DNA of 64,000 bases, from contig NZ_HG322949.1 of assembly GCF_000723165.1 (NCBI RefSeq), positions 4,930,173 through 4,994,172 on the forward strand, given 5' to 3'. The position numbers were made by a program, and so were the translations under genes. Positions 8,612 through 20,586 of this stretch are shown one piece after another. The notes under the pieces are model-generated. The model searched no databases and had not been told where the DNA came from. It was given only the letters and a program-made list of their open reading frames with translations. This DNA comes from Janthinobacterium agaricidamnosum NBRC 102515 = DSM 9628 (lineage in GTDB: Bacteria; Pseudomonadota; Gammaproteobacteria; Burkholderiales; Burkholderiaceae_D). Each line of letters opens with the position of its first letter. Positions within the stretch are counted from its first letter, which is position 1.

Positions 8612-8839
8612 GGAAACTCCTTATCGAATGAAGCCGGTGTGGGTATCTGCCCACTGTAGCGATCATGGCCGCGGGTCTCCAGCGGAATGCGACAAACGGC
8701 ATGTTTGACGGGGTAGGCAGTCAAGCCGGGGGATGGAGCGCAAACGCGTCCGTAAATGACAACGGCGGGTGGAGCCGGGTTGAACCCGCGCCCAGCACCC
8801 GCCGCCGGCCACGATACGAACGATCGCGGAATCGGGAAA

Positions 8840-9946
8840 TCAGTACAGCACCACCGAACGTATCGATTCGCCGCTCTTCATCAGGTCGAAGCCCTGGTTG
8901 ATGTCTTCCAGCGCCAGGCGATGGGTGATCAAGTCGTCGATATTGAGCTTGCCTTCCATATACCAGTCGACGATCTTCGGCACGTCGGTGCGGCCGCGCG
9001 CGCCGCCGAACGCGGAACCTTTCCAGACCCGGCCGGTGACCAGCTGGAATGGCCGGGTCGAGATTTCCTGGCCGGCCGCCGCCACGCCGATGATGATAGC
9101 CTGGCCCCAGCCCTTGTGGCAGCACTCCAGCGACTGGCGCATGGTGGTGGTGTTGCCGATGCACTCGAAGCTGTAGTCGGCGCCGCCGTCGGTCAGCTGG
9201 ACGATGGCATCGACCACATTCTCGACTTGGTTCGGATTGATAAAATGGGTCATGCCGAACTTGCGCGCCATGTCCTGGCGCGCCGGGTTGATGTCGACGC
9301 CGATGATTTTATCCGCGCCGACCATCCGGGCGGCCTGGATCACGTTCAGGCCGATGCCGCCCAGACCGAACACCACCACGTTGGCGCCCGCCTCGACCTT
9401 GGCGGTGAACAGCACCGCGCCGACGCCGGTGGTGACGCCGCAGCCGATGTAGCAAACCTTGTCGAATGGCGCGTCTTCGCGGATTTTCGCCAGCGCGATT
9501 TCCGGCACCACGATGTAGTTGGAGAACGTCGACGTGCCCATGTAGTGGAAAATCGGCTGGCCGTCGATCGAGAAACGGCTGGTCGCATCCGGCATCAGGC
9601 CGCGGCCCTGGGTCGAACGGATAGACTGGCACAGATTGGTTTTTTGCGACAGGCAGAATTTGCACTGGCGGCATTCCGGCGTGTACAGCGGAATCACGTG
9701 ATCGTCTTTTTTCAGGCTTTTGACGCCCGGGCCGACATCGACCACGATACCGGCGCCTTCATGGCCCAGGATAGACGGGAAAATGCCTTCCGGGTCGGCG
9801 CCCGATAAAGTGTAATAGTCGGTATGGCAAATGCCGGTGGCCTTGATCTCGACCAGTACCTCGCCCTCGCGCGGGCCGGCCAGGTCGACTTCCTCGATGG
9901 TCAGCGCTTGTCCCGCCCTCCAGGCGATGGCTGCTTTGGTTTTCAT
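8840..9946 (-). CDS. frmA: S-(hydroxymethyl)glutathione dehydrogenase / class III alcohol dehydrogenase
   Basis: 368 residues, the standard length. It oxidises the glutathione-formaldehyde adduct with NAD+ to S-formylglutathione in the cytoplasm and also acts as GSNO reductase. Evidence: catalytic zinc site CHTDYYTLSGADPEG and GHEGAGIV; structural zinc cluster CRQCKFCLSQKTNLC; Rossmann motif FGLGGIGLNVIQ. AGGA lies upstream of the ATG at 9946. No frmR or S-formylglutathione hydrolase gene is adjacent. The only upstream neighbour is the ANTAR regulator at 10014-10649, and a terminator-like hairpin lies between them, only ~14 nt from the start codon. Confidence 0.95.
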   Translation of the reverse strand: MKTKAAIAWRAGQALTIEEVDLAGPREGEVLVEIKATGICHTDYYTLSGADPEGIFPSILGHEGAGIVVDVGPGVKSLKKDDHVIPLYTPECRQCKFCLSQKTNLCQSIRSTQGRGLMPDATSRFSIDGQPIFHYMGTSTFSNYIVVPEIALAKIREDAPFDKVCYIGCGVTTGVGAVLFTAKVEAGANVVVFGLGGIGLNVIQAARMVGADKIIGVDINPARQDMARKFGMTHFINPNQVENVVDAIVQLTDGGADYSFECIGNTTTMRQSLECCHKGWGQAIIIGVAAAGQEISTRPFQLVTGRVWKGSAFGGARGRTDVPKIVDWYMEGKLNIDDLITHRLALEDINQGFDLMKSGESIRSVVLY

Positions 9947-9959
9947 GTTTTATCCTGTG

Positions 9960-9992
9960 AAAAAAGGACTTGCCGGCAAGCGCCGGCAGGTC
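9960..9992 (-). terminator. Terminator-like hairpin between the ANTAR regulator and frmA (possible attenuator)
   Basis: On the minus strand an 11-position stem with one C-A mismatch (5' arm 9992-9982, 3' arm 9977-9967, loop GCTT) is followed by one C and TTTTTT (9965-9960). The frmA ATG is only 14 nt beyond the T-tract, so no promoter fits between and frmA transcripts must cross this hairpin. The segment CCGGCAAGC at 10011-10003, two bases after the regulator's stop codon, is fully complementary to GCTTGCCGG at 9981-9973 (loop plus part of the 3' arm), which would form a competing antiterminator. Confidence 0.65.
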
Positions 9993-10013
9993 GATGGTGA
10001 CTGCTTGCCGGTC

Positions 10014-10649
10014 TTACTTCGGCTTGCTGATGCGGCTGTTGAATGCGCCGTGCAGGCTGTTCAGCGTTTCTTCCGCCGTCAGCAGCTGGTTGGCGATTTC
10101 ATTGATCTTGCGGCGGCTGGAGCGCGCATGGTCGCGCAGCACCTCGAAGGCGGTGTTGCGGTCGGTCTGGAATTTCCCCATCAGCAGGCCGACGGCCAGG
10201 CTGGTTTCGCGCCCGGCGGCCAGCGCCGCGTTCAAGTTCAATTCGGTGCGCCGCAACTGGCGGATTTCATCGGCGCGCGCCAGGCCGGCTTCGAACGCCG
10301 GCATCAAGCGGCCTTCATCGACCGGCTTGACGACGTAGCCGACCGCGCCATACGCGGCGGCCTGCTTGCCCGACTCGCTATCGCCGCTGCCGGACAAGAA
10401 CATGAAGGGTACGGCGGTTTCGGCGTTCAGGCGCTTGGCCAGTTCCAGGCCCGACATGCCGGGCATGTGGATGTCGAGCAGGGCCAGGTCGGGCTCGCGC
10501 ACGGCGATTTGTTGCAGGGCTTCCTCGGCCGACGACGCCAGCAGCGTTTCATACCCGGCGTGGCGCAAGACTTCGCCCAGGAATTCCAACAGCAATTGGT
10601 CGTCGTCGACGATCTGGATAACTCGTTTGGCAGCGGCTGGCAGACTCAT
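10014..10649 (-). CDS. Response regulator with RNA-binding ANTAR output domain
   Basis: 211 residues from the ATG at 10649. Receiver domain ~10-125: acidic pocket Asp15-Asp17, phosphoacceptor Asp59 in LLDIHMPG, conserved Ser86 and Lys108. A helical linker leads to an ANTAR domain (~135-195; LAVGLLMGKF, then AFEVLRDHARSSRRKINEIA), which in AmiR/NasT-type proteins binds paired hairpins in nascent RNA and prevents termination. No histidine kinase is adjacent. A TTG codon at 10670 would add seven residues, but a TATAAT at 10690-10685 puts transcription start near 10678, favouring 10649. It is directly upstream of frmA, and the gap holds a terminator with an alternative fold. Confidence 0.9.
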   Translation of the reverse strand: MSLPAAAKRVIQIVDDDQLLLEFLGEVLRHAGYETLLASSAEEALQQIAVREPDLALLDIHMPGMSGLELAKRLNAETAVPFMFLSGSGDSESGKQAAAYGAVGYVVKPVDEGRLMPAFEAGLARADEIRQLRRTELNLNAALAAGRETSLAVGLLMGKFQTDRNTAFEVLRDHARSSRRKINEIANQLLTAEETLNSLHGAFNSRISKPK

Positions 10650-10684
10650 AGGAACATGTACCTTGGGCAAATATTGACCTATAC

Positions 10685-10690
10685 ATTATA
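10685..10690 (-). promoter_or_regulatory. -10 box of the ANTAR regulator (and possibly frmA)
   Basis: Minus-strand TATAAT about 36 bp before the regulator ATG. No clear -35. It is the only good promoter-like element seen upstream of the regulator-frmA pair. Confidence 0.45.
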
Positions 10691-10726
10691 AGCCGATCCA
10701 GCCGCCGCACCCAGCGCGCACGCAGA

Positions 10727-11338
10727 TTATGGTGTGAAAAGTGCATTGAAGCGGCGCACCGCCGCCGCCGGGTCGGCCGCCAGGTAGATACTGCTGATGG
10801 CCGCCGCCATATCGGCGCCGCGCGCCACCAGCGGCGCGGCGTTGTCCGGCGTCATACCGCCTATCACCACGCAAGGCAGTTTGATCGCGCGCTTGGCTTC
10901 CGCCACGATATCGGGCGGCGTGGTGACCGGGTATTGCTTGACCAGCGACGGATAAAAACCGCCGAAGGCGACATAACTGGCGCCGGCCCGTTCTGCCGCG
11001 CGCGCCAGCCCCAGGTCGCCATAACAGGAGGCGCCGACGATCTTGTCCGGCCCCAGCAAGACGCGCATCGCGGCCACCGGCGCGTCGGTGCCGCCGACAT
11101 GCAGACCGTCGGCGTCCAGTTCCCGGCACAGTTCGGCGAAATCATTGATCACCAGCGGACAGGCGTAGCGTCGGCACAGGGCCAGCAGGGCGCCGGCCTG
11201 CTCGCGCCGCAGCGCGGCATCGGCGTTTTTATGACGGTATTGCAGCAAGCCGATACCGGCGCGCAGCGCCTGCTCGGTGGTCGCCAGCAGTTTTTCAGTG
11301 TCGTCCCAGTTCGGGGTGACCAGATACAGTCCACGCAT
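10727..11338 (-). CDS. thiE: Thiamine-phosphate synthase
   Basis: 203 residues, (beta-alpha)8 fold. It joins HMP diphosphate and thiazole phosphate to thiamine monophosphate. Recognisable elements: LLQYRHKNAD (pyrimidine-PP region), LVINDF, DGLHVGG, and the phosphate-binding IGGMTPDNAAPLVARGADMA. Last gene of the thiCSGDE operon, 20 bp after thiD, with AAAGGA before the ATG. The DGLHVGG and AFGGFYPS segments differ somewhat from the commoner DGVHLGQ and GPIFPT forms, so this is a divergent ThiE lineage. Confidence 0.9.
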   Translation of the reverse strand: MRGLYLVTPNWDDTEKLLATTEQALRAGIGLLQYRHKNADAALRREQAGALLALCRRYACPLVINDFAELCRELDADGLHVGGTDAPVAAMRVLLGPDKIVGASCYGDLGLARAAERAGASYVAFGGFYPSLVKQYPVTTPPDIVAEAKRAIKLPCVVIGGMTPDNAAPLVARGADMAAAISSIYLAADPAAAVRRFNALFTP

Positions 11339-11358
11339 GGATTATTCCTTTAGTGTGA

Positions 11359-12144
11359 TTATCGGCGCGGCATCCACTGGCCGGGCGCCACCGGATAGGC
11401 CTGCACCAGCGCCTGGTGGCAATAAGCCTGGGCCGCGCCGAGCGCCCGCGCCATGCCGTCGCCCTGCGCCAGCCGGGCCGCGACGGCCGCCGCCAGCGTG
11501 CAGCCGCTGCCGTGGAATTCACCGGCCAGCCGCGGCCAGCGCCAGTCATGCGCCTGGCCGGGCGCGGTCCAGCGATTGAGCACATCGGCGCCGCTGTCGT
11601 GGCCGCCGGTGATCAGCACATGCCGGCAGCCGCGCGCCATCAACGCCACCGCCTGCCGCTGCGGCTCTGTCTCGCCGGTCAGGCGCGACGCTTCCGGCTG
11701 GTTCGGCACGATCAGCGTGACCAGCGGCAGCAGCGGCGCCAAGGCCGCCGCCGCATCGTCGCGCGACAGCAGATCGCCATGGCCGCTGGCCAGCACCGGG
11801 TCCAGCACCACCGGCAACTCCGGCTGTACCCGGCGCAACTGCCCGATCAGGCCGGCGATCACGCGCCCATTGGCGGCGCTGCCGGGGATGCCGATCTTGA
11901 CCGCCTTGATGACGATCTTGTCGATCAGCGCCTGCGCCTGGCGCCGCACCAGCTCGCCATCGACCGGCGTTACGCCGAACACCCGGTCGTTGTCCTGCAC
12001 CGTCAGCGCGGTGATCACCGGCAGCGCGTGAGCGCCCTGCGCGGCGATCGCCAGGATGTCGGCGGCGATGCCGGCGCCGCCCGAAGGATCGGCGCCGGCA
12101 AACACCAGCACGCAGGCCGGGCCGGCTGTCGCTGCCACGCTCAT
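11359..12144 (-). CDS. thiD: Hydroxymethylpyrimidine/phosphomethylpyrimidine kinase
   Basis: 261 residues, ribokinase fold. It phosphorylates HMP and HMP-P to HMP-PP for ThiE. Signatures: [14 protein letters not shown] near the N-terminus, [22 protein letters not shown], and the anion-hole/catalytic [10 protein letters not shown] near the C-terminus. The ATG at 12144 overlaps the thiG stop by 4 bp (ATGA), so translation is coupled. The frame stays open upstream into thiG but that part is not ThiD-like. Confidence 0.94.
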   Translation of the reverse strand: MSVAATAGPACVLVFAGADPSGGAGIAADILAIAAQGAHALPVITALTVQDNDRVFGVTPVDGELVRRQAQALIDKIVIKAVKIGIPGSAANGRVIAGLIGQLRRVQPELPVVLDPVLASGHGDLLSRDDAAAALAPLLPLVTLIVPNQPEASRLTGETEPQRQAVALMARGCRHVLITGGHDSGADVLNRWTAPGQAHDWRWPRLAGEFHGSGCTLAAAVAARLAQGDGMARALGAAQAYCHQALVQAYPVAPGQWMPRR

Positions 12145-12950
12145 GTGGCGCGGCCCGCCATCGGCGACGAGGGCGACGCGGCGAAACGCCTGGCCATGCG
12201 GCCGGCCAAGAATGCTTCGCGGCCGGCCTGCACCGCCAGCTTCATCGCCCGCGCCATGCGCACCGGATCGCGCGCGCCGGCGATCGCGGTATTCATCAGC
12301 ACGCCGTCGCAGCCCAGCTCCATCGCGATCGCCGCATCCGACGCGGTGCCGACGCCGGCGTCGACCAGCACCGGCACCTTGGCCTGTTCGATGATCAGCG
12401 ACAGGTTCCACGGATTCAGGATGCCCATGCCGGAACCGATCAGCGACGCCAGCGGCATCACCGCCACGCAGCCGATCTGCTCCAGGATCCGGGCCTGGAT
12501 CGGGTCGTCGCTGCAATACACCATCACGTCGAAGCCGTCCTTGACCAGCGCCTCGGCCGCGGCCAGGGTTTCCGGCATGTGCGGGAACAGCGTCTTTTCA
12601 TCGCCCAGCACTTCCAGTTTTACCAGATTACGGCCGCCTAACAGCTCGCGCGCCAGTTGCAGCGTGTAGACCGCATCCCTGGCGTTGTAGCAGCCGGCGG
12701 TGTTCGGCAAGATCGTATAGCGCTCCGGCGGCAGCACGTCCAGCAAGCTGGGCGTATTCGGGTCCTGGCCGATATTGACGCGGCGGATCGCCACCGTGAT
12801 GATTTCCGCTTCGGCCGCGTCGGTGGCCTCGCGGGTTTGTTCCAGGTCGCGGTATTTGCCGCTGCCGACCAGCAGCCGCGAGCCGTAGTGTTTACCGGCG
12901 ATGACCAATCCATCGCGCCTGGTTTCCGTGTTGAGCATGTCGATATTCAT
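12141..12950 (-). CDS. thiG: Thiazole synthase
   Basis: 269 residues, (beta-alpha)8 barrel. It builds thiazole phosphate from 1-deoxy-xylulose 5-phosphate, ThiS thiocarboxylate and dehydroglycine. Seen: [10 protein letters not shown] at the N-terminus, NTAGCYNA, the LVKLEVLGD strand with the Schiff-base Lys, GSGMGILNP and [14 protein letters not shown] phosphate loops, [11 protein letters not shown]. The ATG at 12950 is preferred to 12956 because GGAGGA is 8 nt from the former and only 2 nt from the latter. The final ~12 residues form a Ser/Pro-rich tail overlapping the thiD start. Confidence 0.95.
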   Translation of the reverse strand: MNIDMLNTETRRDGLVIAGKHYGSRLLVGSGKYRDLEQTREATDAAEAEIITVAIRRVNIGQDPNTPSLLDVLPPERYTILPNTAGCYNARDAVYTLQLARELLGGRNLVKLEVLGDEKTLFPHMPETLAAAEALVKDGFDVMVYCSDDPIQARILEQIGCVAVMPLASLIGSGMGILNPWNLSLIIEQAKVPVLVDAGVGTASDAAIAMELGCDGVLMNTAIAGARDPVRMARAMKLAVQAGREAFLAGRMARRFAASPSSPMAGRAT

Positions 12951-12965
12951 TTTCATCTTCCTCCA

Positions 12966-13169
12966 TTAGCCGCCGCCGATGGCGCGCACGATTTCCACCT
13001 GGTCTTGCGCCTGCAAGATCCTGGCCGGCCACGTATGGCGCGGCGCCACGCTGCGGTTGACGGCCAGCGCCAGCGCCTGGTTTTCCAGCGCCAGCGCCGT
13101 CATCAAGTCATGCAAAGTATGTTGCGGCGGCACCTGGCGCCGCTCGCCGTTCAAGACGATCTCTATCAT
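12966..13169 (-). CDS. thiS: Sulfur carrier protein ThiS
   Basis: 67-residue ubiquitin-like protein beginning MIEIVLNGERRQVPP and ending in AIGGG, the C-terminal Gly that is adenylated and thiocarboxylated to carry sulfur to ThiG. The start at 13169 gives the expected ~66-residue length; codons upstream overlap the thiC end and are not ThiS-like. It lies 16 bp after thiC and 15 bp before thiG. The three terminal glycines (family norm two) are slightly unusual. Confidence 0.93.
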   Translation of the reverse strand: MIEIVLNGERRQVPPQHTLHDLMTALALENQALALAVNRSVAPRHTWPARILQAQDQVEIVRAIGGG

Positions 13170-13185
13170 TCGGATGCCTCCGGCG

Positions 13186-15195
<2,010 letters not shown>

Positions 15196-15199
15196 CTAA

Positions 15200-15290
15200 A
15201 GCTTCCCTTCGCTGGCATTATCCAGATCAGGTTCGGAGGGTATTTCTCACCCGCGCAGCGCCGATATTTCAGCGATGTGCAGGACCCCTA
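15200..15290 (-). promoter_or_regulatory. TPP riboswitch (THI element) upstream of thiC
   Basis: Minus-strand leader begins GGGGTC, then has GGGTGAGAAATACCC and the hallmark GAACCTGATCTGGATAATGC followed by CAGCGAAGGGAAGC, i.e. the conserved cores of the TPP aptamer helices. It sits about 100 nt upstream of the thiC ATG. TPP binding is expected to shut off the thiCSGDE operon; whether through termination or ribosome-site sequestration cannot be told here. Confidence 0.95.
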
Positions 15291-15379
15291 GCGTTTGCCG
15301 CCTTGCGGCAGCGGAGACGATTATACGCCTGTCGGCGGCGCGGCTACAAGCGCCGCATCCGATGGCCCTGGCGGCGGCG

Positions 15380-16426
15380 TCAGAAAGTGTGGCGCAGGCC
15401 GAGGTTCAGCGCGCGGTTGCCGCTGCCGGCCTCGGTGGAGTTGCCGACCGTGTAAGGGGCGCCGTTGTGGTTGCGTATCTGCGCATACGCGGCATACAGC
15501 GTGCTGCGCTTCGACAAGGAGTACATCGCGCCGAGCGCCAGTTGCTGCGCGTCGCGGTTGGCGGGATCGCGGTCGTCCTTGCCGATAAACGACAGCAGCA
15601 CGGTGGTGCGCCCCCATGGCACGGCGACGCCCAGCAGCAGGTCGCGGCTGTCGCTCGATGACGCAGGCGCCAGCGCCGCGCCATACGGATTATCCGGATT
15701 CAGGAACGGCGAACTGCCTGCGCCGGTATTGCGGCCATACGATGCATAGGCGCTCAGCACGCGGAAATTGTAGTTGCCGGCCAGGATAGTATTGTTGGCG
15801 TTCGCCGCGCCGTCGGTGCGCGCGGCCAGGCTTTGGCGCGCCAGCCGCAAGGTCAGCGGACCGCGCACATAGCCTGCGGACAAGCCGAGCGAGCGCCGGC
15901 CGTCCTGCTCCGCCAGGCCCAGCATCGCGATCAGTGTCAAGCCGTGCATTTCCGGCGAGGTATAGCGTACTGTATGGTCGATACGGGCCGAGGTATATCC
16001 CACCAGATTGGTCGCCGAACCGGCCATGCCAGCCTCGAACGGATCGGCGACATCGCTGATCGCCTGGTTTTGCAGATTGTATTGACGCCCCGCGCTCAGC
16101 ATGCCGTAGCGGCTGTCCAGGCCGACAAAAGCCTGGCGCCCGAACAACTGGCCGGCCTGGTCGGAACGGCCGGTATCGCTTTGCACGCCCGCTTCCAGCG
16201 TAAACACCGCCTGCAACTGATCGCCCAGCGCCTCCGTGCCGCGCCAGCCGATACGCGATCCGTAAGCGCCGCCGCTGGTCAGCTTGTTGATCGGCCCGCT
16301 GGCGCCGCCGCGTTCAGCCACCAGCGCCATATCGAGCACGCCGTACATCAGCGACGACGACGGCTGCTGCTGGGCCAAGGCATGGGAGGACGCGATTGCG
16401 GCGAGCGCAAAACAGATTTTTCTCAT
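15380..16426 (-). CDS. Gram-negative porin
   Basis: 348 residues. Signal peptide MRKICFALAAIASSHALA then SSLMYGVLDMALVAERGG, the first beta strand typical of betaproteobacterial 16-stranded trimeric porins (OmpC/Omp32-like). Alternating aromatic/hydrophobic strands run throughout, and the protein ends LNLGLRHTF with the C-terminal Phe needed for BAM recognition. The ATG at 16426 has AGGGA 6-9 nt upstream; the in-frame codon at 16504 is rejected because it would place 26 residues before the signal peptide. Single gene; specificity cannot be inferred. Confidence 0.92.
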   Translation of the reverse strand: MRKICFALAAIASSHALAQQQPSSSLMYGVLDMALVAERGGASGPINKLTSGGAYGSRIGWRGTEALGDQLQAVFTLEAGVQSDTGRSDQAGQLFGRQAFVGLDSRYGMLSAGRQYNLQNQAISDVADPFEAGMAGSATNLVGYTSARIDHTVRYTSPEMHGLTLIAMLGLAEQDGRRSLGLSAGYVRGPLTLRLARQSLAARTDGAANANNTILAGNYNFRVLSAYASYGRNTGAGSSPFLNPDNPYGAALAPASSSDSRDLLLGVAVPWGRTTVLLSFIGKDDRDPANRDAQQLALGAMYSLSKRSTLYAAYAQIRNHNGAPYTVGNSTEAGSGNRALNLGLRHTF

Positions 16427-16799
16427 ATATTTCCCTATGACTGATACTGATCTCAAAATAAGCTGACTCAGGATCGACAAAAGCCGGCGGCCACGGCAAG
16501 CCAAGGGAATGGGCGATCACAATCGCGCCATGCTCTGCAGGGCCATAATGGCAACGGTGGGCTAGCCAGAGTCAAGCCTGTTCCACGCGGAGCAGCGGTG
16601 CGCCGGATGAAGGGGCTGCGTACTTCCGCGATAATCAGCGGCCGCCAAACTGTCGGCCACTGAGATTGCACGCAACCAAAAAAACTATTAGTTACATACA
16701 AGGCATGATTGTAACAGTGGCAATACCAAAAAAGCAGTTCTTTATGACAATATTTGTACTGGGTATTAATATGCGCCTGGAATATGAAAGAAAAACAAC
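16427..16799. other. 373-bp intergenic region, no gene recognised
   Basis: The left part is GC-rich and should hold the porin promoter. The right ~150 bp (16650-16799) is distinctly AT-rich (poly-A tracts, TAATATG), unlike the rest of the window. A 146-codon minus-strand frame here is Pro/Cys/Trp-rich, lacks a ribosome-binding site and overlaps the next gene, so I treat it as noise. Confidence 0.5.
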
Positions 16800-17498
16800 A
16801 TGACCGAACTACTTTTTCGGGCCAGCACGGCCCAGGCTTGCGACTGGCTGGCCCGGCAAACCGCCACGCCGTGGGGTTTGCCGCGCTTGCTGGAAAACGG
16901 CTTGACACCCTATGTGTGGCTCGATTACGACGCAGCCTGTCCGGATTTGTTCGGCGAGGCGAACGGCGGTTACGCGGCGCCGATTTTCTTCGAGGGCGAC
17001 ATCCGGCGGCTGGCCGCCGGCAGCGACGATGTGCTGATCACGATCACCAAGGACGCCTATAAAATCGTCGCGCAACTGCCGCCGCCAGGCTTCAGGCGCG
17101 CGCTGCACGAACTGCGTTTCTTGAAAAAAGACCTGGAAAAGCTGGCGGCCAGACTGAAGCGCGAGGCCGCGCCGGTCGCACCTGAAGCGGCCAGGGAATC
17201 GCAGGATGGCATCAGCAAGGAGCAGGTAGTGCTGGCGTTTGCCAGCCTGCTGAAAATCGACCTGGAACAGGCGCTGGCCGGCGGCGCCGCCATCTTTGGC
17301 GATGACGGCGCGCGGGTCAAGGGCAGCGCCAGGAAGTCGAAGCACAAGGCGCTGTGGAATCCGGTCACGCTGGCGCTGGGATTGAACGATGTGTACCGGG
17401 TACCGATAGCGCACCTGAAAAGAACCTTCAATGCGCACGATTTTTTGTCCCCATGGCGCGAGCAATGGCAGCAAACGCTGGCGCTGCTCGGAAAATGA
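16800..17498 (+). CDS. Hypothetical protein, 232 aa
   Basis: I do not recognise this protein. It is soluble, lacks a signal peptide or membrane segment, and has a Trp-rich N-terminal half ([33 protein letters not shown]) with [10 protein letters not shown] and [15 protein letters not shown] strands. A charged helix/coiled coil spans ~105-130, then comes a C-terminal part with [15 protein letters not shown]. The ATG at 16800 has only a poor A-rich ribosome-binding site. GC content and codon use are like neighbouring genes, but the upstream DNA is AT-rich. A phage- or island-derived accessory gene is possible; no homolog claim is made. Confidence 0.6.
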   Translation: MTELLFRASTAQACDWLARQTATPWGLPRLLENGLTPYVWLDYDAACPDLFGEANGGYAAPIFFEGDIRRLAAGSDDVLITITKDAYKIVAQLPPPGFRRALHELRFLKKDLEKLAARLKREAAPVAPEAARESQDGISKEQVVLAFASLLKIDLEQALAGGAAIFGDDGARVKGSARKSKHKALWNPVTLALGLNDVYRVPIAHLKRTFNAHDFLSPWREQWQQTLALLGK

Positions 17499-17670
17499 AA
17501 CGCCGGCCATCGCCGACCAGTCTGAAAAAACCGCCATGAAATGCCACACCTGCGCCAGCGCACAGGCATTGGTTTTAAAGAAAATACGATATAGCAACAT
17601 TTCTCAAAATGTGCCCAGGTTTATGCCGAAGTTGGCCGGACTTTTCCTGCGCATGGTTTATGCAGTCCCT

Positions 17671-17676
17671 TATAAT
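17671..17676 (+). promoter_or_regulatory. -10 box of valS
   Basis: TATAAT 30 bp before the valS ATG, giving a predicted leader of ~24 nt. No good -35 is visible. A frame open far upstream of the valS start crosses this box and is not ValS-like. Confidence 0.5.
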
Positions 17677-17706
17677 GATTCTTTTCGCAAATTACAGCCC
17701 AATATC

Positions 17707-20514
17707 ATGGAATTAGCCAAGTCTTTCGAGCCTGCCGACATTGAACAATTCTGGCGTAGCGAGTGGGAGCAGCGTGCTTACTTTAGCGCCACACTCGACG
17801 CCGGCAAACCTTCCTTCAGCATTCAGTTGCCGCCGCCGAACGTGACCGGCACCTTGCATATGGGCCACGCTTTTAATCAAACCATCATGGATGGCTTGAC
17901 CCGTTATCACCGCATGCTGGGCCACAACACGGCCTGGATACCCGGCACCGACCACGCCGGCATCGCCACCCAGATCGTGGTGGAGCGCCAGCTGGATGCG
18001 CAAAAGATTTCGCGCCATGACCTGGGCCGCGAGGAATTCATCAAGAAAGTATGGGAGTGGAAAGAAAAATCCGGCTCCACCATCACCGGCCAGATGCGCC
18101 GCATGGGCACGTCCCCTGACTGGAAGCGCGAATACTTCACGATGGACGAGCCGCGCTCGAAAGTCGTCACCGACGTGTTCGTGCGCCTGTTCGAACAAGG
18201 CTTGATCTACCGCGGCAAACGCCTGGTCAACTGGGACCCGGTGCTGGGCACCGCCGTTTCCGACCTGGAAGTGGTTTCCGAAGAGGAAGACGGCTCGATG
18301 TGGTACATCAAGTACCCGCTGGCCGATGGCAGCGGCTTCCTGACCGTCGCCACCACCCGTCCTGAAACCATGCTGGGCGACGTCGCCGTGGCGGTCGATC
18401 CGACCGACGAGCGTTATTTGCCGCTGGTCGGCAAGCTGCTGAAACTGCCGTTGACCGACCGTGAAATCCCGATCATCGCCGATGCCTATGTCGACAAGGA
18501 ATTCGGCACCGGCTGCGTGAAAATCACGCCGGCGCACGACTTCAACGATTACGCCGTCGGCCAGCGTCACAACCTGGAAAAAATCTGCATCCTGACGCTG
18601 GACGCCAGGATCACCGACGACGCGCCGGCAGCGTATCGCGGCCTGGACCGTTTTGTCGCGCGCAAAAAAATCGTCGCCGACCTCGACGCGGCCGGCTTGC
18701 TGGAACAAGTCAAGCCGCACAAATTGATGGTGCCGCGCGGCGACCGAACCGGCGTGGTGATCGAACCGATGCTGACCGACCAATGGTTTGTCGCCATGAG
18801 CAAACCGGCGCCGGAAGGCACTTTCTTCCCGGGCAAATCGATCGCCGAAACGGCGCTGGAAAAAGTCGCCAGCGGCGAAATCAAGTTCGTTCCTGAAAAC
18901 TGGAGCAACACCTACAACCAGTGGCTCAACAATATCCAGGACTGGTGCATTTCGCGCCAACTGTGGTGGGGCCATCAAATCCCGGCCTGGTACGATGACG
19001 CCGGCAATATTTTCGTCGCCAAGACCGAGGCGGAAGCCAAGGCCAAGGCGCTGGCGGCCGGTGTTACCGCCGAATTGAAACGCGACGACGACGTGCTCGA
19101 CACCTGGTTCTCGTCGGCGCTGGTGCCGTTCTCGACCATGGGCTGGCCGGAAGAAACGCCGGATATCAAGGCCTTCCTGCCATCGTCGGTGCTGGTCACC
19201 GGTTTCGACATCATCTTCTTCTGGGTCGCCCGGATGGTAATGATGACCACCCATTTCACCGGCAAGGTGCCGTTTGAAACGGTCTATGTGCATGGCTTGG
19301 TGCGCGATTCCAGCGGCCAGAAAATGTCTAAATCGAAAGGCAATACGCTGGACCCGATCGACTTGATCGACGGCATCGGCCTGGAAGAACTGGTGGCCAA
19401 GCGCACCACCGGCTTGATGAACCCGCGCGACGCCGAGAAAATCGCCAAGGCGACCCGCAAGGAATTCCCGGACGGCATTTCGGCCTACGGCACGGACGCC
19501 GTGCGTTTCACCATGGCCAGCTACGCCTCGCTGGGCCGCAACATCAACTTCGATTTGGGCCGCTGCGAAGGCTATCGCAACTTCTGCAACAAGATGTGGA
19601 ACGCGACCCGCTTTGTCTTGATGAATACCGAAGGCAAGGATTGCACTCCTAATGAAGCCGACCTGTCCTTAGCCGACAAGTGGATCATTTCGCTGTTGCA
19701 ACGCGCCGAACTGGATGTCGCCAAGGGTTTTGAAGACTTCCGCTTCGACAATATCGCCGCCGCCATCTACAAATTCGTCTGGGATGAATATTGCGACTGG
19801 TACCTGGAAGTCGCCAAGGTACAAGTGCAGCAAGGCACTGAAGGCCAGCAGCGCGCCACCCGCCACACGCTGTTGCGGGTGCTGGAAGTGGTGTTGCGCC
19901 TGGCGCATCCGATCATTCCTTTCGTCACCGAAGCGCTGTGGCAAACCGTTGCGCCGCTGGCTGGCCGCAGCGTCAAGCCCGAAGGCGATTCGATCATGGT
20001 GCAAGAGTACCCGATCGCCAACCCGGCGCGCATCGATGAAAGCGCCGAAGCGTGGATGCAGCAATTGAAGGCATTGACCGACGCGACCCGTAACTTGCGC
20101 GGCGAAATGCAGATTTCGCCATCGGTGCGCGTGCCGCTGATCGTCGAAGCGGCGAATCCGGCCGACAAGGCGGCGCTGGCCAGCTTTGCGCCGTACATCC
20201 AGTCGCTCGGCAAATTGTCGGAAGTAAATATCGTCGACGCCTTGCCGGAATCGCCAGCCGCCGTGTCCATCGTCGGCACCACCAAGTTGATGCTGAAAGT
20301 GGAAATCGACGTGGCCGCCGAACGCGAGCGCCTGTCCAAGGAAATCGTCCGCATCGATGCTGAAATTGCCAAGGTTAATGGCAAATTAGGCAACGAAAGC
20401 TTTGTCGCGCGGGCTCCTGCAGCAATTGTTGCTCAAGAAAACGAGCGCTTGCTCAGTTTTTCGGCCACAATTGAAAAATTGCGGGAACAGTTTGCTAAAC
20501 TACCTCCCGCATAA
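17707..20514 (+). CDS. valS: Valine-tRNA ligase
   Basis: 935 residues, class I aminoacyl-tRNA synthetase charging tRNA-Val, with an editing (CP1) domain that clears Thr-tRNA. The HIGH motif is HMGH at 51-54 (after PPPNVTGTL); the KMSKS motif starts at 539 (KMSKSKGN). [19 protein letters not shown] and [15 protein letters not shown] are ValS signatures. The last ~70 residues form the C-terminal coiled coil ([21 protein letters not shown]) that contacts tRNA. The ATG at 17707 gives the conserved start [12 protein letters not shown]. Confidence 0.97.
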   Translation: MELAKSFEPADIEQFWRSEWEQRAYFSATLDAGKPSFSIQLPPPNVTGTLHMGHAFNQTIMDGLTRYHRMLGHNTAWIPGTDHAGIATQIVVERQLDAQKISRHDLGREEFIKKVWEWKEKSGSTITGQMRRMGTSPDWKREYFTMDEPRSKVVTDVFVRLFEQGLIYRGKRLVNWDPVLGTAVSDLEVVSEEEDGSMWYIKYPLADGSGFLTVATTRPETMLGDVAVAVDPTDERYLPLVGKLLKLPLTDREIPIIADAYVDKEFGTGCVKITPAHDFNDYAVGQRHNLEKICILTLDARITDDAPAAYRGLDRFVARKKIVADLDAAGLLEQVKPHKLMVPRGDRTGVVIEPMLTDQWFVAMSKPAPEGTFFPGKSIAETALEKVASGEIKFVPENWSNTYNQWLNNIQDWCISRQLWWGHQIPAWYDDAGNIFVAKTEAEAKAKALAAGVTAELKRDDDVLDTWFSSALVPFSTMGWPEETPDIKAFLPSSVLVTGFDIIFFWVARMVMMTTHFTGKVPFETVYVHGLVRDSSGQKMSKSKGNTLDPIDLIDGIGLEELVAKRTTGLMNPRDAEKIAKATRKEFPDGISAYGTDAVRFTMASYASLGRNINFDLGRCEGYRNFCNKMWNATRFVLMNTEGKDCTPNEADLSLADKWIISLLQRAELDVAKGFEDFRFDNIAAAIYKFVWDEYCDWYLEVAKVQVQQGTEGQQRATRHTLLRVLEVVLRLAHPIIPFVTEALWQTVAPLAGRSVKPEGDSIMVQEYPIANPARIDESAEAWMQQLKALTDATRNLRGEMQISPSVRVPLIVEAANPADKAALASFAPYIQSLGKLSEVNIVDALPESPAAVSIVGTTKLMLKVEIDVAAERERLSKEIVRIDAEIAKVNGKLGNESFVARAPAAIVAQENERLLSFSATIEKLREQFAKLPPA

Positions 20515-20586
20515 GGCTTTCACTGCGCTTGTAAAGTGTCGCCTGTGAAACATCCCAATCATAAAATCAATATTGGAGACAAAGCG

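Noticed and set aside
17713..19293. 526-codon minus-strand frame opposite valS
   Set aside because: Antisense shadow of a certain synthetase gene.
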